A model generated the notes under the pieces. The model saw nothing but the letters and a program-made list of their open reading frames with translations. It had not been told where the DNA came from and did not search any database. Source: a virus. Taken from it: DNA of 30,300 nt. Shown here one piece after another: positions 7,203 through 16,200 of the stretch. Position 1 is the stretch's first letter; each line of letters opens with the position of its first letter. The translations under genes and the position numbers were made by a program. The stretch spans positions 13,341 through 43,640 of IMG/VR virus record IMGVR_UViG_3300029448_000086. One strand, written 5' to 3'.

Positions 7203-9422
7203 TTAATTTTCTATTAATTTTGATTGCATGCCTTTATTTTTGTATTTTGCTATGCTTAAATTTAGTTTTTCTCTTTTTATATCTGCATTTGGTTTGTATA
7301 AATGCCTATTACATGCCATTATAGCTAGCCCTGAGCTTATAGCTGCATCAAATTTTGTTCTATTGTTTATATCAAACTTAGCCCAATCACTTAAAGTTCT
7401 ATTGAAATACATATCACCATAGCTACCATCTACTCTTTTCTGACCAACGTGATCTTGTATGTACATTTCAATTGCAGCAGCGTGTGCTTGTTTAATATCT
7501 TCACTAGAGTTTGGTATTCCACCAACTTCTTTTTCTGCGGTTGATAATTTATTCCAAACTTTATCAGGCCTGTTCATGCTAAAACCTCTATAACCGCGTC
7601 TTCTTAAATAATACAATAGACGGGGTTTATTATTTTCCGCTAGTATAGGCATCCCGTAAAATACTATTGCCATTAGAACGTCCTCAAAGAACATCTCAGC
7701 GGTTTGTGGTCTAGCTAAGTACTCTAAAAAAAACTGGTTAGGTGGACAATCTTCCATACTGAACTTACTCAAACCGTGTAAAGCTCCTTTAGAGCCTTGA
7801 CCATCAACTGTTCCTGATATATCATAACTATCACAACCAAAAGCACCCATGTGCTCGTTACCAGGATATTTTAAACCATTTTTTATTATAATCTTATTTT
7901 GTTGGTTCAACAATGGTGTCCATGAAATTTTAAACCTACCTTTTGGATCTGGATAAAATATTACTTTTGAATCTTTTATTCCATTAACCCATTGAAAATT
8001 ACCAGTTGTTATAACTTTACCTAAACCTAAACCTTCATTAAAATCAATTTGTTCGTATATTTTTGCTAAATTAAACAAACTGTTTTGTGTTTCATCTCTA
8101 AAAGCATGTTCTTCAGTTCTAGGAAATTGCCTATAAAATTCATTTAAAGCATCCCCATCGTTTTTTAAACCGTCAACTTCATTTTGCCAGTGTTCTAATA
8201 TACCTGTTTCAATTACTTCTCCAAAAGGTCCGAAAGCCTCTTGCTCTGGAGTTTCGAATACAGGTATGCCATAAGAATCAATGAATCCTTCGTAGTTCCA
8301 TTCCATAGGTATGAACAAACTATAGAGTCCTGAGCTTGTCTGTCCATTGCGGTTTCTTTTTGTAACATCTGAGTTTTTATATAGTTTTTTAAAGTTATCA
8401 CCGCCTTTATCTAAAGCATTTGATGTTGAACCCATCATGCATTTACCAATAATTCTACTACCTAATCGTAGTGTTGTTTTTGTAACTCTCCAGTTATTTA
8501 AAATGTTATTAGGTCTCTCCCATTTACCACTTTCATCATGAGCTAACAACTTAAGTTTTTCACCATCATAACTATTATCACCGGTATTTTTCCAATCAAT
8601 AGTAGTGTCTAACCCTTGCAAATCATTATCATCACTACCTAATTCTATTTTTCTTCTAGTTAATTTACTAGCCGGTACTCTATATGCTAATTCTGTTTTA
8701 GGTCGATCCATACCATCTTGAATCGGTTTAAAAAAGAAAGGATAATTAACCGATATTGGCACAACCTTATCAGTAAACATTTTTTTAGCGTCCGGTCCTG
8801 TTTTAGATAATATACCAAATCTTGAATCACTTGATATAGTAGCCATATTAACTAACTCACCAGAAGCCATAAATGAAAATCCAGATCGTCTATTTTTAAG
8901 GTAACACATACCGTAACATCTTTGATCAGCTTTACAAGCTTCCCAGAATATATAAAACAATCTATTTGCTTCTCTAAAATCTGGTTGACCAACGTCTATC
9001 TTACTCCACTGTAAGTACATATAATGTGTACCTGTTAAATATGTTGGAACACCTTTGTTGTAATACCAAAAACCATCTTCTCTTCTACTGAACTCTTCTT
9101 CTATATAATCTATATATTTAGATTTAAATTCACTAGGGTATTCTTTCCAATCAAATATTGTTTTAATTCTTTTTAGTTCTTTTGGGTATTCTGTTACCTC
9201 CCAACTGTCACTTTTGAATTTATTAATTTTTTTAGGTGTTTTAGGTAACGCAATTTGAAAATTTTGTATTTCATATATTTCACCAATCTCACCAGTTCTA
9301 CTAATAACAACAATGTCATGCTCTTTATTATAACCGTATTTCCACTTTTTAGACTTATTAAGTCTTTTTATAGTGTTTATTTTTATAGGTTCTACAACCT
9401 TATACAATGTTTGCTCGTACAT
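7203..9422 (-). CDS. terL: Terminase large subunit (packaging ATPase/nuclease)
   Basis: This 739-residue protein should be the packaging motor: an N-terminal ATPase that translocates DNA into the procapsid and a C-terminal RNase H-like nuclease that cuts concatemers. The ATPase signature is KNRRSGFS at 176-183 in the Walker A position, with Phe where most P-loops have Lys. The Walker B strand with the catalytic Glu is LLAHDE at 292-297. GILSKTG (203-209) lies between them. Likely nuclease metal ligands are D531 in GCDSYD, E596 in ILAENN and D692 in FDAAISS. The region around 126-160 (VPTYLTGTHYMYLQW... EANRLFYIFWEA) matches terminases of crAss-like and marine Bacteroidota phages that I recall. 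Its ATG overlaps the preceding stop as TAATG. Confidence 0.95.
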   Translation of the reverse strand: MYEQTLYKVVEPIKINTIKRLNKSKKWKYGYNKEHDIVVISRTGEIGEIYEIQNFQIALPKTPKKINKFKSDSWEVTEYPKELKRIKTIFDWKEYPSEFKSKYIDYIEEEFSRREDGFWYYNKGVPTYLTGTHYMYLQWSKIDVGQPDFREANRLFYIFWEACKADQRCYGMCYLKNRRSGFSFMASGELVNMATISSDSRFGILSKTGPDAKKMFTDKVVPISVNYPFFFKPIQDGMDRPKTELAYRVPASKLTRRKIELGSDDNDLQGLDTTIDWKNTGDNSYDGEKLKLLAHDESGKWERPNNILNNWRVTKTTLRLGSRIIGKCMMGSTSNALDKGGDNFKKLYKNSDVTKRNRNGQTSSGLYSLFIPMEWNYEGFIDSYGIPVFETPEQEAFGPFGEVIETGILEHWQNEVDGLKNDGDALNEFYRQFPRTEEHAFRDETQNSLFNLAKIYEQIDFNEGLGLGKVITTGNFQWVNGIKDSKVIFYPDPKGRFKISWTPLLNQQNKIIIKNGLKYPGNEHMGAFGCDSYDISGTVDGQGSKGALHGLSKFSMEDCPPNQFFLEYLARPQTAEMFFEDVLMAIVFYGMPILAENNKPRLLYYLRRRGYRGFSMNRPDKVWNKLSTAEKEVGGIPNSSEDIKQAHAAAIEMYIQDHVGQKRVDGSYGDMYFNRTLSDWAKFDINNRTKFDAAISSGLAIMACNRHLYKPNADIKREKLNLSIAKYKNKGMQSKLIEN

Positions 9423-9697
9423 TACTTAGATCTTCTTTCTGCAAAACCACCAAAAGATGTTTCTTCTGCTTTTTCTTTAGGTTTATTATCTAACATATCT
9501 TGCTCGTCCTGTATTCTATTCAATATCTCAAAGGCATCAAATATAGCTAGCTTTTTTGTTGCAGCTGCATTTTTTAATCTATCCGCTGACACATCATCTT
9601 CACTATCAACTATTTTTTCTTTAGCAACTTTAATAAGTTCTTCAACCGCTTTATGTCCAGCTTGGATTATATTCTTCTTCGTTTCCTTGATATTCAT
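9422..9697 (-). CDS. Small helical protein before TerL, possible TerS
   Basis: This 91-residue protein is predicted almost entirely helical. It has the stretch AVEELIKVAKEKIVDSE, then SADRLKNAAATKKLAIFDAF and EILNRIQDEQDML, and a Gly/Arg/Lys tail (SFGGFAERRSK). Its stop overlaps the TerL start by one base, so the two are translationally coupled. The position immediately before TerL and the all-helical make-up suggest the small terminase subunit that recognises DNA. However, it is short and lacks an obvious helix-turn-helix, so this is inference. The start lies 47 bp inside the preceding gene. No other in-frame ATG would give a sensible length. Confidence 0.78.
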   Translation of the reverse strand: MNIKETKKNIIQAGHKAVEELIKVAKEKIVDSEDDVSADRLKNAAATKKLAIFDAFEILNRIQDEQDMLDNKPKEKAEETSFGGFAERRSK

Positions 9698-10238
9698 ATT
9701 TAATTGTAATAAATTTAGATAATAATCTATATAGCCTTTCGTTCTCTATAACAAATTCATACTCGCTGTTAGGTGTGAACCCTATTAAATCACCAACTTC
9801 AACTGGAATAGTATTGTTTGTGTATTTAACAATACCTATCAATGGTTTTTCTTTATTAATGTTATATATGCTATCAGAGCTTATAGGTTTTACAAAGCAA
9901 TACTCTGGTAAACTAAACCAATTTTTATTTTTTTTGTACAAAAATAATTGATCTAAAGATACAAAATATTGATCTTCTTTAAAAAAAGATCTACTATTTC
10001 TTTCTTCACCACGTTGGTCATGCCATCTTCTAAAAACATTATGATGTATTACAACAATATCCCCTATTTTAATATCTGTTTTTATGTTCTTAGGAACAGC
10101 TAAAACTTTAGCATGTCTATTAACATATTGATGATTAAAAATTTCAGTGTTAAGTATTAATTCTTTATCACCTATTTTTTTAACATTGTTGTACCTAGAA
10201 CCTAAAGGTTCTACTAAAAAATCATAAAGTCCCTGCAT
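9651..10238 (-). CDS. Tandem GroES-like beta-barrel protein
   Basis: This 195-residue protein appears to hold two GroES-like units. The first (about residues 27-102) has the order beta-strand, HAKVLAVP (43-49), IKIGDIVVIHHNVFR (56-70), then YFVSLDQLFLYK (91-102). This parallels the GroES pattern of 'A.V.AVG', 'VGD.V.F' and 'ESDILA'. The second (about 110-182) has EYCFVKPI, PLIGIVKYT, VEVGDLIGFTPN and RLYRLLSKFITIKYE in the same order. A canonical mobile loop is not obvious in either unit. The gene stands between small conserved genes and the putative TerS and is far from the phage's GroEL/GroES pair. It could be a co-chaperonin, or a structural protein using the same fold. The barrel assignment is by eye. 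Confidence 0.72.
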   Translation of the reverse strand: MQGLYDFLVEPLGSRYNNVKKIGDKELILNTEIFNHQYVNRHAKVLAVPKNIKTDIKIGDIVVIHHNVFRRWHDQRGEERNSRSFFKEDQYFVSLDQLFLYKKNKNWFSLPEYCFVKPISSDSIYNINKEKPLIGIVKYTNNTIPVEVGDLIGFTPNSEYEFVIENERLYRLLSKFITIKYEYQGNEEEYNPSWT

Positions 10239-10456
10239 TAATACTCTAGATTAAACTCAATAGCTATAGCCATGTTTTTATTAAAATCTTTCCACGGTAG
10301 TATTTCGTCGTCCTTTTTAATATAAATACTATATTTATCGTCTTCTTCTATTATATCAGAGATGATATGCCCTCCGTAAACCTCTTGGCCTACGGAGTAG
10401 TGCATAGCTTCATTTTTGTAATCTCTACCGATACTAATCTTTCTTATCAGCTGCAT
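10238..10456 (-). CDS. Conserved small phage protein of unknown function
   Basis: This 73-residue protein has MQLIRKISIGRDYKNEAMHY at its start and a VGQEVYGGHIISDIIEED core, then a beta-rich end with ILPWKDFNKNMAIAIEFNLEY. An upstream ATG at 10531 would make 97 residues, but it would lie deep in the preceding gene. The start at 10456 overlaps that gene by only 23 bp and keeps the part that looks conserved. The 'AMHY.VGQ.V..G' pattern is one I have seen in proteins near the terminase of Bacteroidota phages. The compact all-beta appearance with a C-terminal aromatic ending is consistent with a small binding protein. No function can be given. Confidence 0.72.
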   Translation of the reverse strand: MQLIRKISIGRDYKNEAMHYSVGQEVYGGHIISDIIEEDDKYSIYIKKDDEILPWKDFNKNMAIAIEFNLEY

Positions 10457-10721
10457 TTTCTTCAGGTATTTCAGTAATAGTACCATCTTGTAAGTTAACA
10501 GATACTTTACCGTATTTTTCTTCAAGTTCACTTTGAATTACTCCTAATTCTTGTTGAAAAGCTTTTAAAATTTCAATAGCCGCAGCTTTTTGAACTTCTA
10601 AACCACCAACTTGCATTTGAGCTTGATTTATACTATTTACCTTTTCTTGAACTGACTTTAATTCTTCATCAGTAATTTTGTTTACATCTTGAGCGATGTC
10701 CTCTACTTTTACGTCTTTCAT
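10434..10721 (-). CDS. Small coiled-coil protein, unknown function
   Basis: This 95-residue acidic protein begins MKDVKVEDIAQDVNKITDEE. Residues about 15-70 are a long amphipathic helix (LKSVQEKVNSINQAQMQVG followed by AAAIEILKAFQQELGVIQ), very probably a coiled coil or helical hairpin. It ends in a short beta segment (KVSVNLQDGTITEIP) and a charged tail. It precedes, and overlaps by 23 bp, the 73-residue conserved gene. The composition resembles small virion-assembly or tail-chaperone helpers, but nothing identifies a function. Confidence 0.78.
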   Translation of the reverse strand: MKDVKVEDIAQDVNKITDEELKSVQEKVNSINQAQMQVGGLEVQKAAAIEILKAFQQELGVIQSELEEKYGKVSVNLQDGTITEIPEENAADKKD

Positions 10722-10745
10722 TTTATTAAATTTAATTATTAATTG

Positions 10746-11123
10746 TTATACATCCGCGTAGTCTTTCCACGCATCTTCAGCTTTCATAGCCGTGTACGCT
10801 TGAACTACAGGGTTTTTTGCACTACTTGATACATCCATTACGAAATTACCGCTAACCTGAGCAATGTTTTCATAAAATTTACCAGCAGTGTCTCTAAGCG
10901 CTTTGTCTTTCCATATTTTAGCTTGATAATTTGCAGAATTACTTTTTACTACCACATCGTGATATACTGCTTCAGTTTTTAAGCTACCATCTGAATTATA
11001 CACAGCGGCTGTTTTAATTACGTTGTTAACGTTCTCATCAGTATTGTGATTTACGCTAACAATTTTTACATACGCATCAGCTAAGCTAATGCCTTTAAAA
11101 TTGTAAGATCCTTTTAATGCCAT
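10746..11123 (-). CDS. Probable small virion protein, unknown function
   Basis: This 125-residue protein begins MALKGSYNFKGISLADAYVK. The first 70 residues look beta-stranded (YVKIVSVNHNTDE, TEAVYHDVVVKSN) and the remainder helical (KALRDTAGKFYENIAQVSG, VVQAYTAMKAEDAWKDY). The opening with a short strand and 'ISL.DAYV+I' is common in small phage structural proteins that form rings or decorate heads or tails. A 65-bp gap containing a short direct repeat separates it from the glycosyltransferase gene upstream, so it may have its own promoter. Function is inferred only from context. Confidence 0.75.
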   Translation of the reverse strand: MALKGSYNFKGISLADAYVKIVSVNHNTDENVNNVIKTAAVYNSDGSLKTEAVYHDVVVKSNSANYQAKIWKDKALRDTAGKFYENIAQVSGNFVMDVSSSAKNPVVQAYTAMKAEDAWKDYADV

Positions 11124-11129
11124 TGTTTT

Positions 11130-11185
11130 GTTTTTTAAGTTATTTCTATGTTTATATTATTACGCTATTTTCACGTTTTTTAAGT
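11130..11185. repeat. Two copies of an 11-bp direct repeat in a gene gap
   Basis: GTTTTTTAAGT occurs at 11130-11140 and again at 11175-11185, 45 bp apart start to start, inside the 65-bp space between the glycosyltransferase and the 125-residue gene. On the transcribed minus strand each reads ACTTAAAAAAC. The proximal copy is close to the next start codon. They could be operator or promoter half-sites, or chance repeats in A/T-rich DNA. Confidence 0.35.
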
Positions 11186-11188
11186 ATG

Positions 11189-11800
11189 TTAAATCACTAT
11201 AGGCTTCTCATGTCCAACTATTACGTCTAGATGTGCATGTATTGGTATGCCTGTAGATTTTAAGTTATGGCAAAAAGCCATTGTTTCAGATATACATTTC
11301 CAATTCCCTGGTACTGTAAAATAAGGAAACTTCATAAGCTCATATACACCTTTTTTTATAAGCATAAATGCCATACCAGTAAAAGAAACTTCAACAATAC
11401 CTGAATTTTTTTCAAGAAAATCGTTATTTATTCTTAATTCTTCTTCTCCAACCCAACAAGCATAATACTTAGAAGCTTCAATTTTTGCTAAGCCAGTTAT
11501 AACTTGTTTATCTGCGTCAATTAATTTTTGTAGATCTTCGGGTTTAAAAACCATATCAGAATCAATCCACATTAAATAATCATATTCTATTTTTTCTCCA
11601 AAAGGATTTAAACAAGGGTTGCAATCACTTTGTGGGTTTATACCTAAGCAAGTATATCTAGCTAAATGAACTATAGATGTGTAACCATTGCTTAATTCAG
11701 CTTGTATACCATTTTCTTGACAATACTTTAAAAGCTTTGTCCATGATGTTAAAAAATTGTTACTAAAATTCCTACCAGGAACACAAAATATTATTTTCAT
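11189..11800 (-). CDS. GT-A fold glycosyltransferase
   Basis: This 203-residue protein is a likely nucleotide-sugar-dependent glycosyltransferase. The N-terminal strand KIIFCVPGR is followed by a helix. YDYLMWIDSDMVF (73-85) carries the DxD-type D80-S81-D82 that binds metal and nucleotide sugar. VEVSFTGMAFMLIKKGVYE (136-154) is the usual acceptor-side strand-helix. SETMAFCHNLKSTGIPIHAH (171-190) resembles the '(E/D)D.AFC.+....G' segment, with E172 a candidate base, and VIVGH ends with a metal-binding-type H197. It starts 1 bp after the methyltransferase-like gene, in a block between fibre genes and packaging genes. It could modify phage virion proteins, phage DNA bases or host surface glycans; the sequence does not decide which. 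Confidence 0.83.
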   Translation of the reverse strand: MKIIFCVPGRNFSNNFLTSWTKLLKYCQENGIQAELSNGYTSIVHLARYTCLGINPQSDCNPCLNPFGEKIEYDYLMWIDSDMVFKPEDLQKLIDADKQVITGLAKIEASKYYACWVGEEELRINNDFLEKNSGIVEVSFTGMAFMLIKKGVYELMKFPYFTVPGNWKCISETMAFCHNLKSTGIPIHAHLDVIVGHEKPIVI

Positions 11801-11801
11801 T

Positions 11802-12320
11802 TTATTTAATTTCTTTTTCTATTAAAGGTATAAGTATTTTACCATTAGCTTCTAAATAAGAGCTATAATTGTTTTTAATATTATCTTGTATTTCTTGTGT
11901 TATATCTTTTTCCTCCCACCATAAATCAATTAATATTAAGTCATATTTTTTATTAGGTGTGTATGACAACGCATTACCTTTTATTATGCTTATAGGAGAT
12001 TCTAAATAATCAATGTAATCTATTAATTCTTGATTATTTTCTATAACATCTATTACACTACAGTTTTTAATAGCTTTTGCATATTGAGGTAATAGACCTA
12101 AACCTAAACCACCTATTAATATTTTATCAAAAGTAAAACCATCATACAGGGCTTTTATTTTTGTACAAGGATCGCAATCACCTAAAAACACTTTACCATA
12201 ATGATCTATGTTTTCTATACATTTTCCATCTCCAAAATCTATTTTAGAAATACCTTCTGTTTTAGTTACACTGAAACTAACACCTGAGTGTTCTTTTATT
12301 TTACTTTCTTCTATTTTCAT
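11802..12320 (-). CDS. Class I SAM-dependent methyltransferase-like protein
   Basis: This 172-residue protein has the Rossmann-type order of SAM methyltransferases and spermidine synthase-like enzymes. The glycine-rich loop is KILIGGLGLGLLP at 66-78. The acidic end of strand 2 is SVIDVIENNQELIDY (88-102, with E94). SIIKGNAL at 111-118 follows, and motif IV is KYDLILIDLWWEE at 125-137. It is shorter than typical spermidine synthases and lacks their N-terminal beta domain, although residues 1-50 look beta-stranded and contain HYGKVFLGD. It lies 1 bp after the 303-residue virion-like protein and 1 bp before the glycosyltransferase, suggesting the two enzymes act together. The substrate is unknown. 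Confidence 0.75.
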   Translation of the reverse strand: MKIEESKIKEHSGVSFSVTKTEGISKIDFGDGKCIENIDHYGKVFLGDCDPCTKIKALYDGFTFDKILIGGLGLGLLPQYAKAIKNCSVIDVIENNQELIDYIDYLESPISIIKGNALSYTPNKKYDLILIDLWWEEKDITQEIQDNIKNNYSSYLEANGKILIPLIEKEIK

Positions 12321-12321
12321 A

Positions 12322-13233
12322 TTAACATGAGTTTACACTAGTTATAACACCACTGCTATCTACTTCAAATCTACTAGTTGTATCGTCTCCAGCATCACAA
12401 ATATTACAAAAACCATATTTACCAGCACTTGGTGTTGACGTACCTGTGGCCGCTGTATAAACTTGATCACCTGTTGATGGTGATACATCTGGAAAATACC
12501 AAACAGCATCTGTAGCTTGACCACAAGCAAATACTCCTTTTGGTACAGATGTACTATAAACATTTATACCAACTCTAGGAGCTACACAATCTTGATAATT
12601 AGAAACAACACCAGAGCTACTAACTTGCATTACTTTATCTATTGTAGAAGCTGTTGTACCAGTATATTGACCACCACATCCAGAAGTACCACCAGCGTTT
12701 GCTACAGAATCAATTCTTAACCATCTATCACCACCAGGCATAGCACCTTGGTGTCCAGTACAAGTGTTATACGCCCAATATATAACGCTACCATTTCCTA
12801 ATGTTCCTTGATAAAGTATCTGAGCGCATGTTCCTGGTCCATTAGACGCGGCGCATGCATTTGCCTTTGATGTATGAGTCCAGTTATTAGCATTACCAGA
12901 AGTTCCAACTATACCAGCTGACCTGTAAAAACTACTATGATACCAGGTACCACTACTAGTTATATCATGATCATAACCATAAAACTCACTCATAGCGTGG
13001 GGTGTACTACTATTAGGATGTAGTAGTGAATTAGTGTTAGTAGCTTCCATTACTACTTGCGGGCTATGATTGCTACCACTTGTAGCACATGATTCTAAAG
13101 ATATAGTACCAGTACCACCAACAACATTACCACCTTGTCCACCTTGTATTGCTGTTGTGTCTGTATAATCATCATTTTGTTTTTCCCTACATATACCTAA
13201 TAAACTTATTGCACCTGAACCTGGAACAGCCAT
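12322..13233 (-). CDS. Cysteine-rich tail or surface protein
   Basis: This 303-residue protein begins MAVPGSGAISLLGICREKQN. Similar openings recur in marine phage adhesin-type proteins I have seen. The rest is Gly, Ser, Thr and Asn-rich with eleven cysteines, including CAASNGPGTC, CNIC and a C-terminal Cys. Repeated short beta units such as KVMQVSSSGVVSNYQDC and SRFEVDSSGVITSVNSC resemble a motif that ends in Cys. It overlaps the start of the neighbouring long-fibre gene's stop by one base and belongs to the fibre block. I infer a secreted-like or virion-surface beta protein, perhaps a fibre tip or host-binding protein. Eleven cysteines are unusual for a protein assembled in a reducing cytoplasm and may bind metal. 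Confidence 0.75.
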   Translation of the reverse strand: MAVPGSGAISLLGICREKQNDDYTDTTAIQGGQGGNVVGGTGTISLESCATSGSNHSPQVVMEATNTNSLLHPNSSTPHAMSEFYGYDHDITSSGTWYHSSFYRSAGIVGTSGNANNWTHTSKANACAASNGPGTCAQILYQGTLGNGSVIYWAYNTCTGHQGAMPGGDRWLRIDSVANAGGTSGCGGQYTGTTASTIDKVMQVSSSGVVSNYQDCVAPRVGINVYSTSVPKGVFACGQATDAVWYFPDVSPSTGDQVYTAATGTSTPSAGKYGFCNICDAGDDTTSRFEVDSSGVITSVNSC

Positions 13234-16200
13234 TATTTATTACAATTACATTTGTTAGACTTTAACTCTTCTATTTCAGCTTTTAAATCTTTTATAGCTT
13301 CTATTAAATAACCTGTTAAGTTACCATATGCTACACCAAGTGTACCATCCGTTTCACTTACTAACTCAGGTGCTATTTTTTGTATCTCTTGAGCTATAAC
13401 TCCAGAGCTTTCATTACCATTATCTTTTCTTGTAAAGCTAACGCCGCGCATATTGTATACTTTAGAACCATCTAAAGTTTTAATATTTTTCTTTAATTTT
13501 TTATCTGAGTAAGCTACGACATCTCCAGAAGCTGTTACTGTTCCTGATGTTGCTATAGTAAATAGAGCAGTTGAGTTATTTTTATAAAACGTGTGGCTAA
13601 AATCACCCACGTTTTGATACCTCATATTGTCACTTTCCCAATAGATAAAAGTTTTACCAGTGCCATTAGCTTGAAATCCAACACCACCTGATAAAGCAGC
13701 AGCAGTAGATCCCAATGTAAGTGTTTTACAACCTCCAGATATACTTTGAGGTGAATCAGTTCCAATACCCACTTCGCCGTTTGATGCAATTTTCATTCTA
13801 GCATTTCCTCCATTGTTGGCAAATGTCATTGAATTATCATTATGATCATATGCTACATAACCAGTATAAGCTTGATCACCTGTGCTACCATCTGCAAAAC
13901 ATAAATATTGTTTTTGACCTGTTCCTGTCCCGGTTATTGTAATTCCATTTTCATCAGGCGCAGCTATAACAAGCTGATCACCGTAGTAACTATTTGGATC
14001 AGTTAGTCCAATTCCTACGTGACCTAATTTATCTATCATCATTTTAGTATCAGCAATACCAGCACTATTGCTATCAGCATTTGAATTAACTAAAAAATGT
14101 AATTCTTGTCTTGCAGCGCCATCTCCTAAAGCTTTGGCTGCAATACCAATTTTTCTATACGCGGCATTTGCATCTTCTGCATAACCTAAGCTTATACCGT
14201 TCCATTGACCATTAGTGTTGTTCTGCCCACCAAAATGCGCGACAAGATTATTTACCGTTCCTTTTACTTGAAGTGCAGAATTTGGGCTACCTACTCCAAT
14301 TCCGACGTTACCCGTCGCGTCTATCATCATCGCTGATGCGCTTGTCATATAAGAAGCTGAACCACCACCATCAGGACCAGCTGTCCAAAAATGTATTTCT
14401 CCAGTATTCCAGTTAGTATCTGCACCTGCCCCTGTTTTTTTACCACCAATAGCTCCATATACTGATGAGTAACTACCTGACTCAGAAAGTGCACTAAAAG
14501 TTATTAATGGTGAATGAGTTGAGTTTGTGCTACTGTGATTGTAAAGATTTAAACCTAAAGAATAACCTATTGCTGTTGAGTTACTGTTTCCTGCACTAGA
14601 TAAAGTTAAAATTGGATCTCTACCATCAGTAATCCATCCAGCTCCATTAGTAGTAAGTGTTCTACCATTACCTCCAGAATTTGTATAATTATGATTTCCA
14701 GAATCTGTATTACTCATACTGTAGAAACTTCCACTTGCAGAATTATTAACATTAAAACCACCTGTTGTTTCATCAGTACCAATTCCTACTTTTCCAGCTC
14801 CCTCTGCTTCAACAAAGAAAGCATGTGTACTATTATTTGACTCTACTCTAAAATCAACATCACCACTACCTTCATTTACTACAACCTCACTTTGTGTTCC
14901 ATTTTGTTTAGCTGTTAGTAGTTGTACACCATCACCATAAAAATCTATAACACCATCAGAACTTTCTGTTATATAAGTATTACTTTGACCATCTAGATAC
15001 AATTTTCTACCAGCTGGTATTGCAAAATCTGTTGAACCAATTACATGAACATCACCGGTAATTTGGAATCTATCACTACCACCTGCAACAACTTTATAAG
15101 TGTTATCGCCACTAAAACCGAAATAAGTATGTGTATCACCATTGTGTTTCACATAATCATTTATAGAAAGCTCTGGTGTATCTATATTTCCAGTTACATT
15201 AATACCCGCGCCAGCACTTATAAGCCCTGCAAAAGTTGCAACACCGTCATGAACCATTTCTTTAGTGTTCTTCCAATAAGTTGCTACTTGTGTATTAGTA
15301 CCTAACGCACCGTTTGAACCTAATGTAGGTTCTACAGTATTAGCATTACCTAATAATAAAGCAAATTTTGGACCCCCAGTTCCACCCATATCATAAGCGT
15401 TGGTTAAAGCCCAATGTCTTTGGTTACCTGTCCAACCTCCACCTGAATGCCACATTAAGAAACCTTCATTAGATAATCTTGTACCACCGCTCCAATCTAC
15501 TGAATAACCTGCTAACACAGTACTATGTCTAGGGTTATCATTAGATGATGAACCACTATTTGAACCTGCCATTCTACCTAATACAATCTTATGCTCTTCA
15601 CCATCATCATCATATGCCGGTTGTAGTACAGTGTGTCCTGCACTTTCTATATAAAGACCAGCTTGACCTCCACCAACTACACTAACAGCATTAGTTTCAA
15701 ATCTAACGTGGGTATCTGTATCACCCTGGTGATATATGTATTCATTAAGTGTTAAATTATCATCTATTATAACAGCTCCATTAAAATAACTAGTACCGTT
15801 ATTATAAAAATCATATGATCCATGAACAGCGCTACTCATTACAGCAAACTTACCTGTAGCATTACCTGTTGCCATGCCTATATTCCCTGCAATAGTTAAA
15901 TTCCCAGCGTCAGTAAGTGTGAATTTTTCACTTAATGTTACAGCGGTATCAGCGTTTACAGATGCAGTGGAAAAATACATATTAATCTCACCCCTTCTTA
16001 ATCTCATTAATGTAGCTTTACCAGCTTCTATTGATTTACCTGCGTCACCACCTCCATAGTAAAAGTTTTGGCCTATATAAGTTTCATCTGCTCTTGAGAA
16101 TAAAGTCATTTGATCTTTATACGTCATAGAGCTGGTAACATTTGCATGCCAGGATGGTATAGATGCATCAGTTAACCCGATATGCTGTGTTAATGAAAAG

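Noticed and set aside
9255-9722. 155-residue plus-strand frame opposite the 5' end of terL
   Set aside because: It overlaps the recognisable TerL and the preceding coupled gene. Composition is that of a shadow frame with no leader or neighbours on that strand.
10238-10531. 97-residue version of the small conserved gene
   Set aside because: The extra N-terminal 25 residues come from a different frame of the upstream coiled-coil gene. The start at 10456 keeps the conserved part with far less overlap.
12360-12563. Extra minus-strand frame inside the 303-residue gene
   Set aside because: It is a different reading frame of a protein with consistent Cys-rich beta repeats and has no independent leader.
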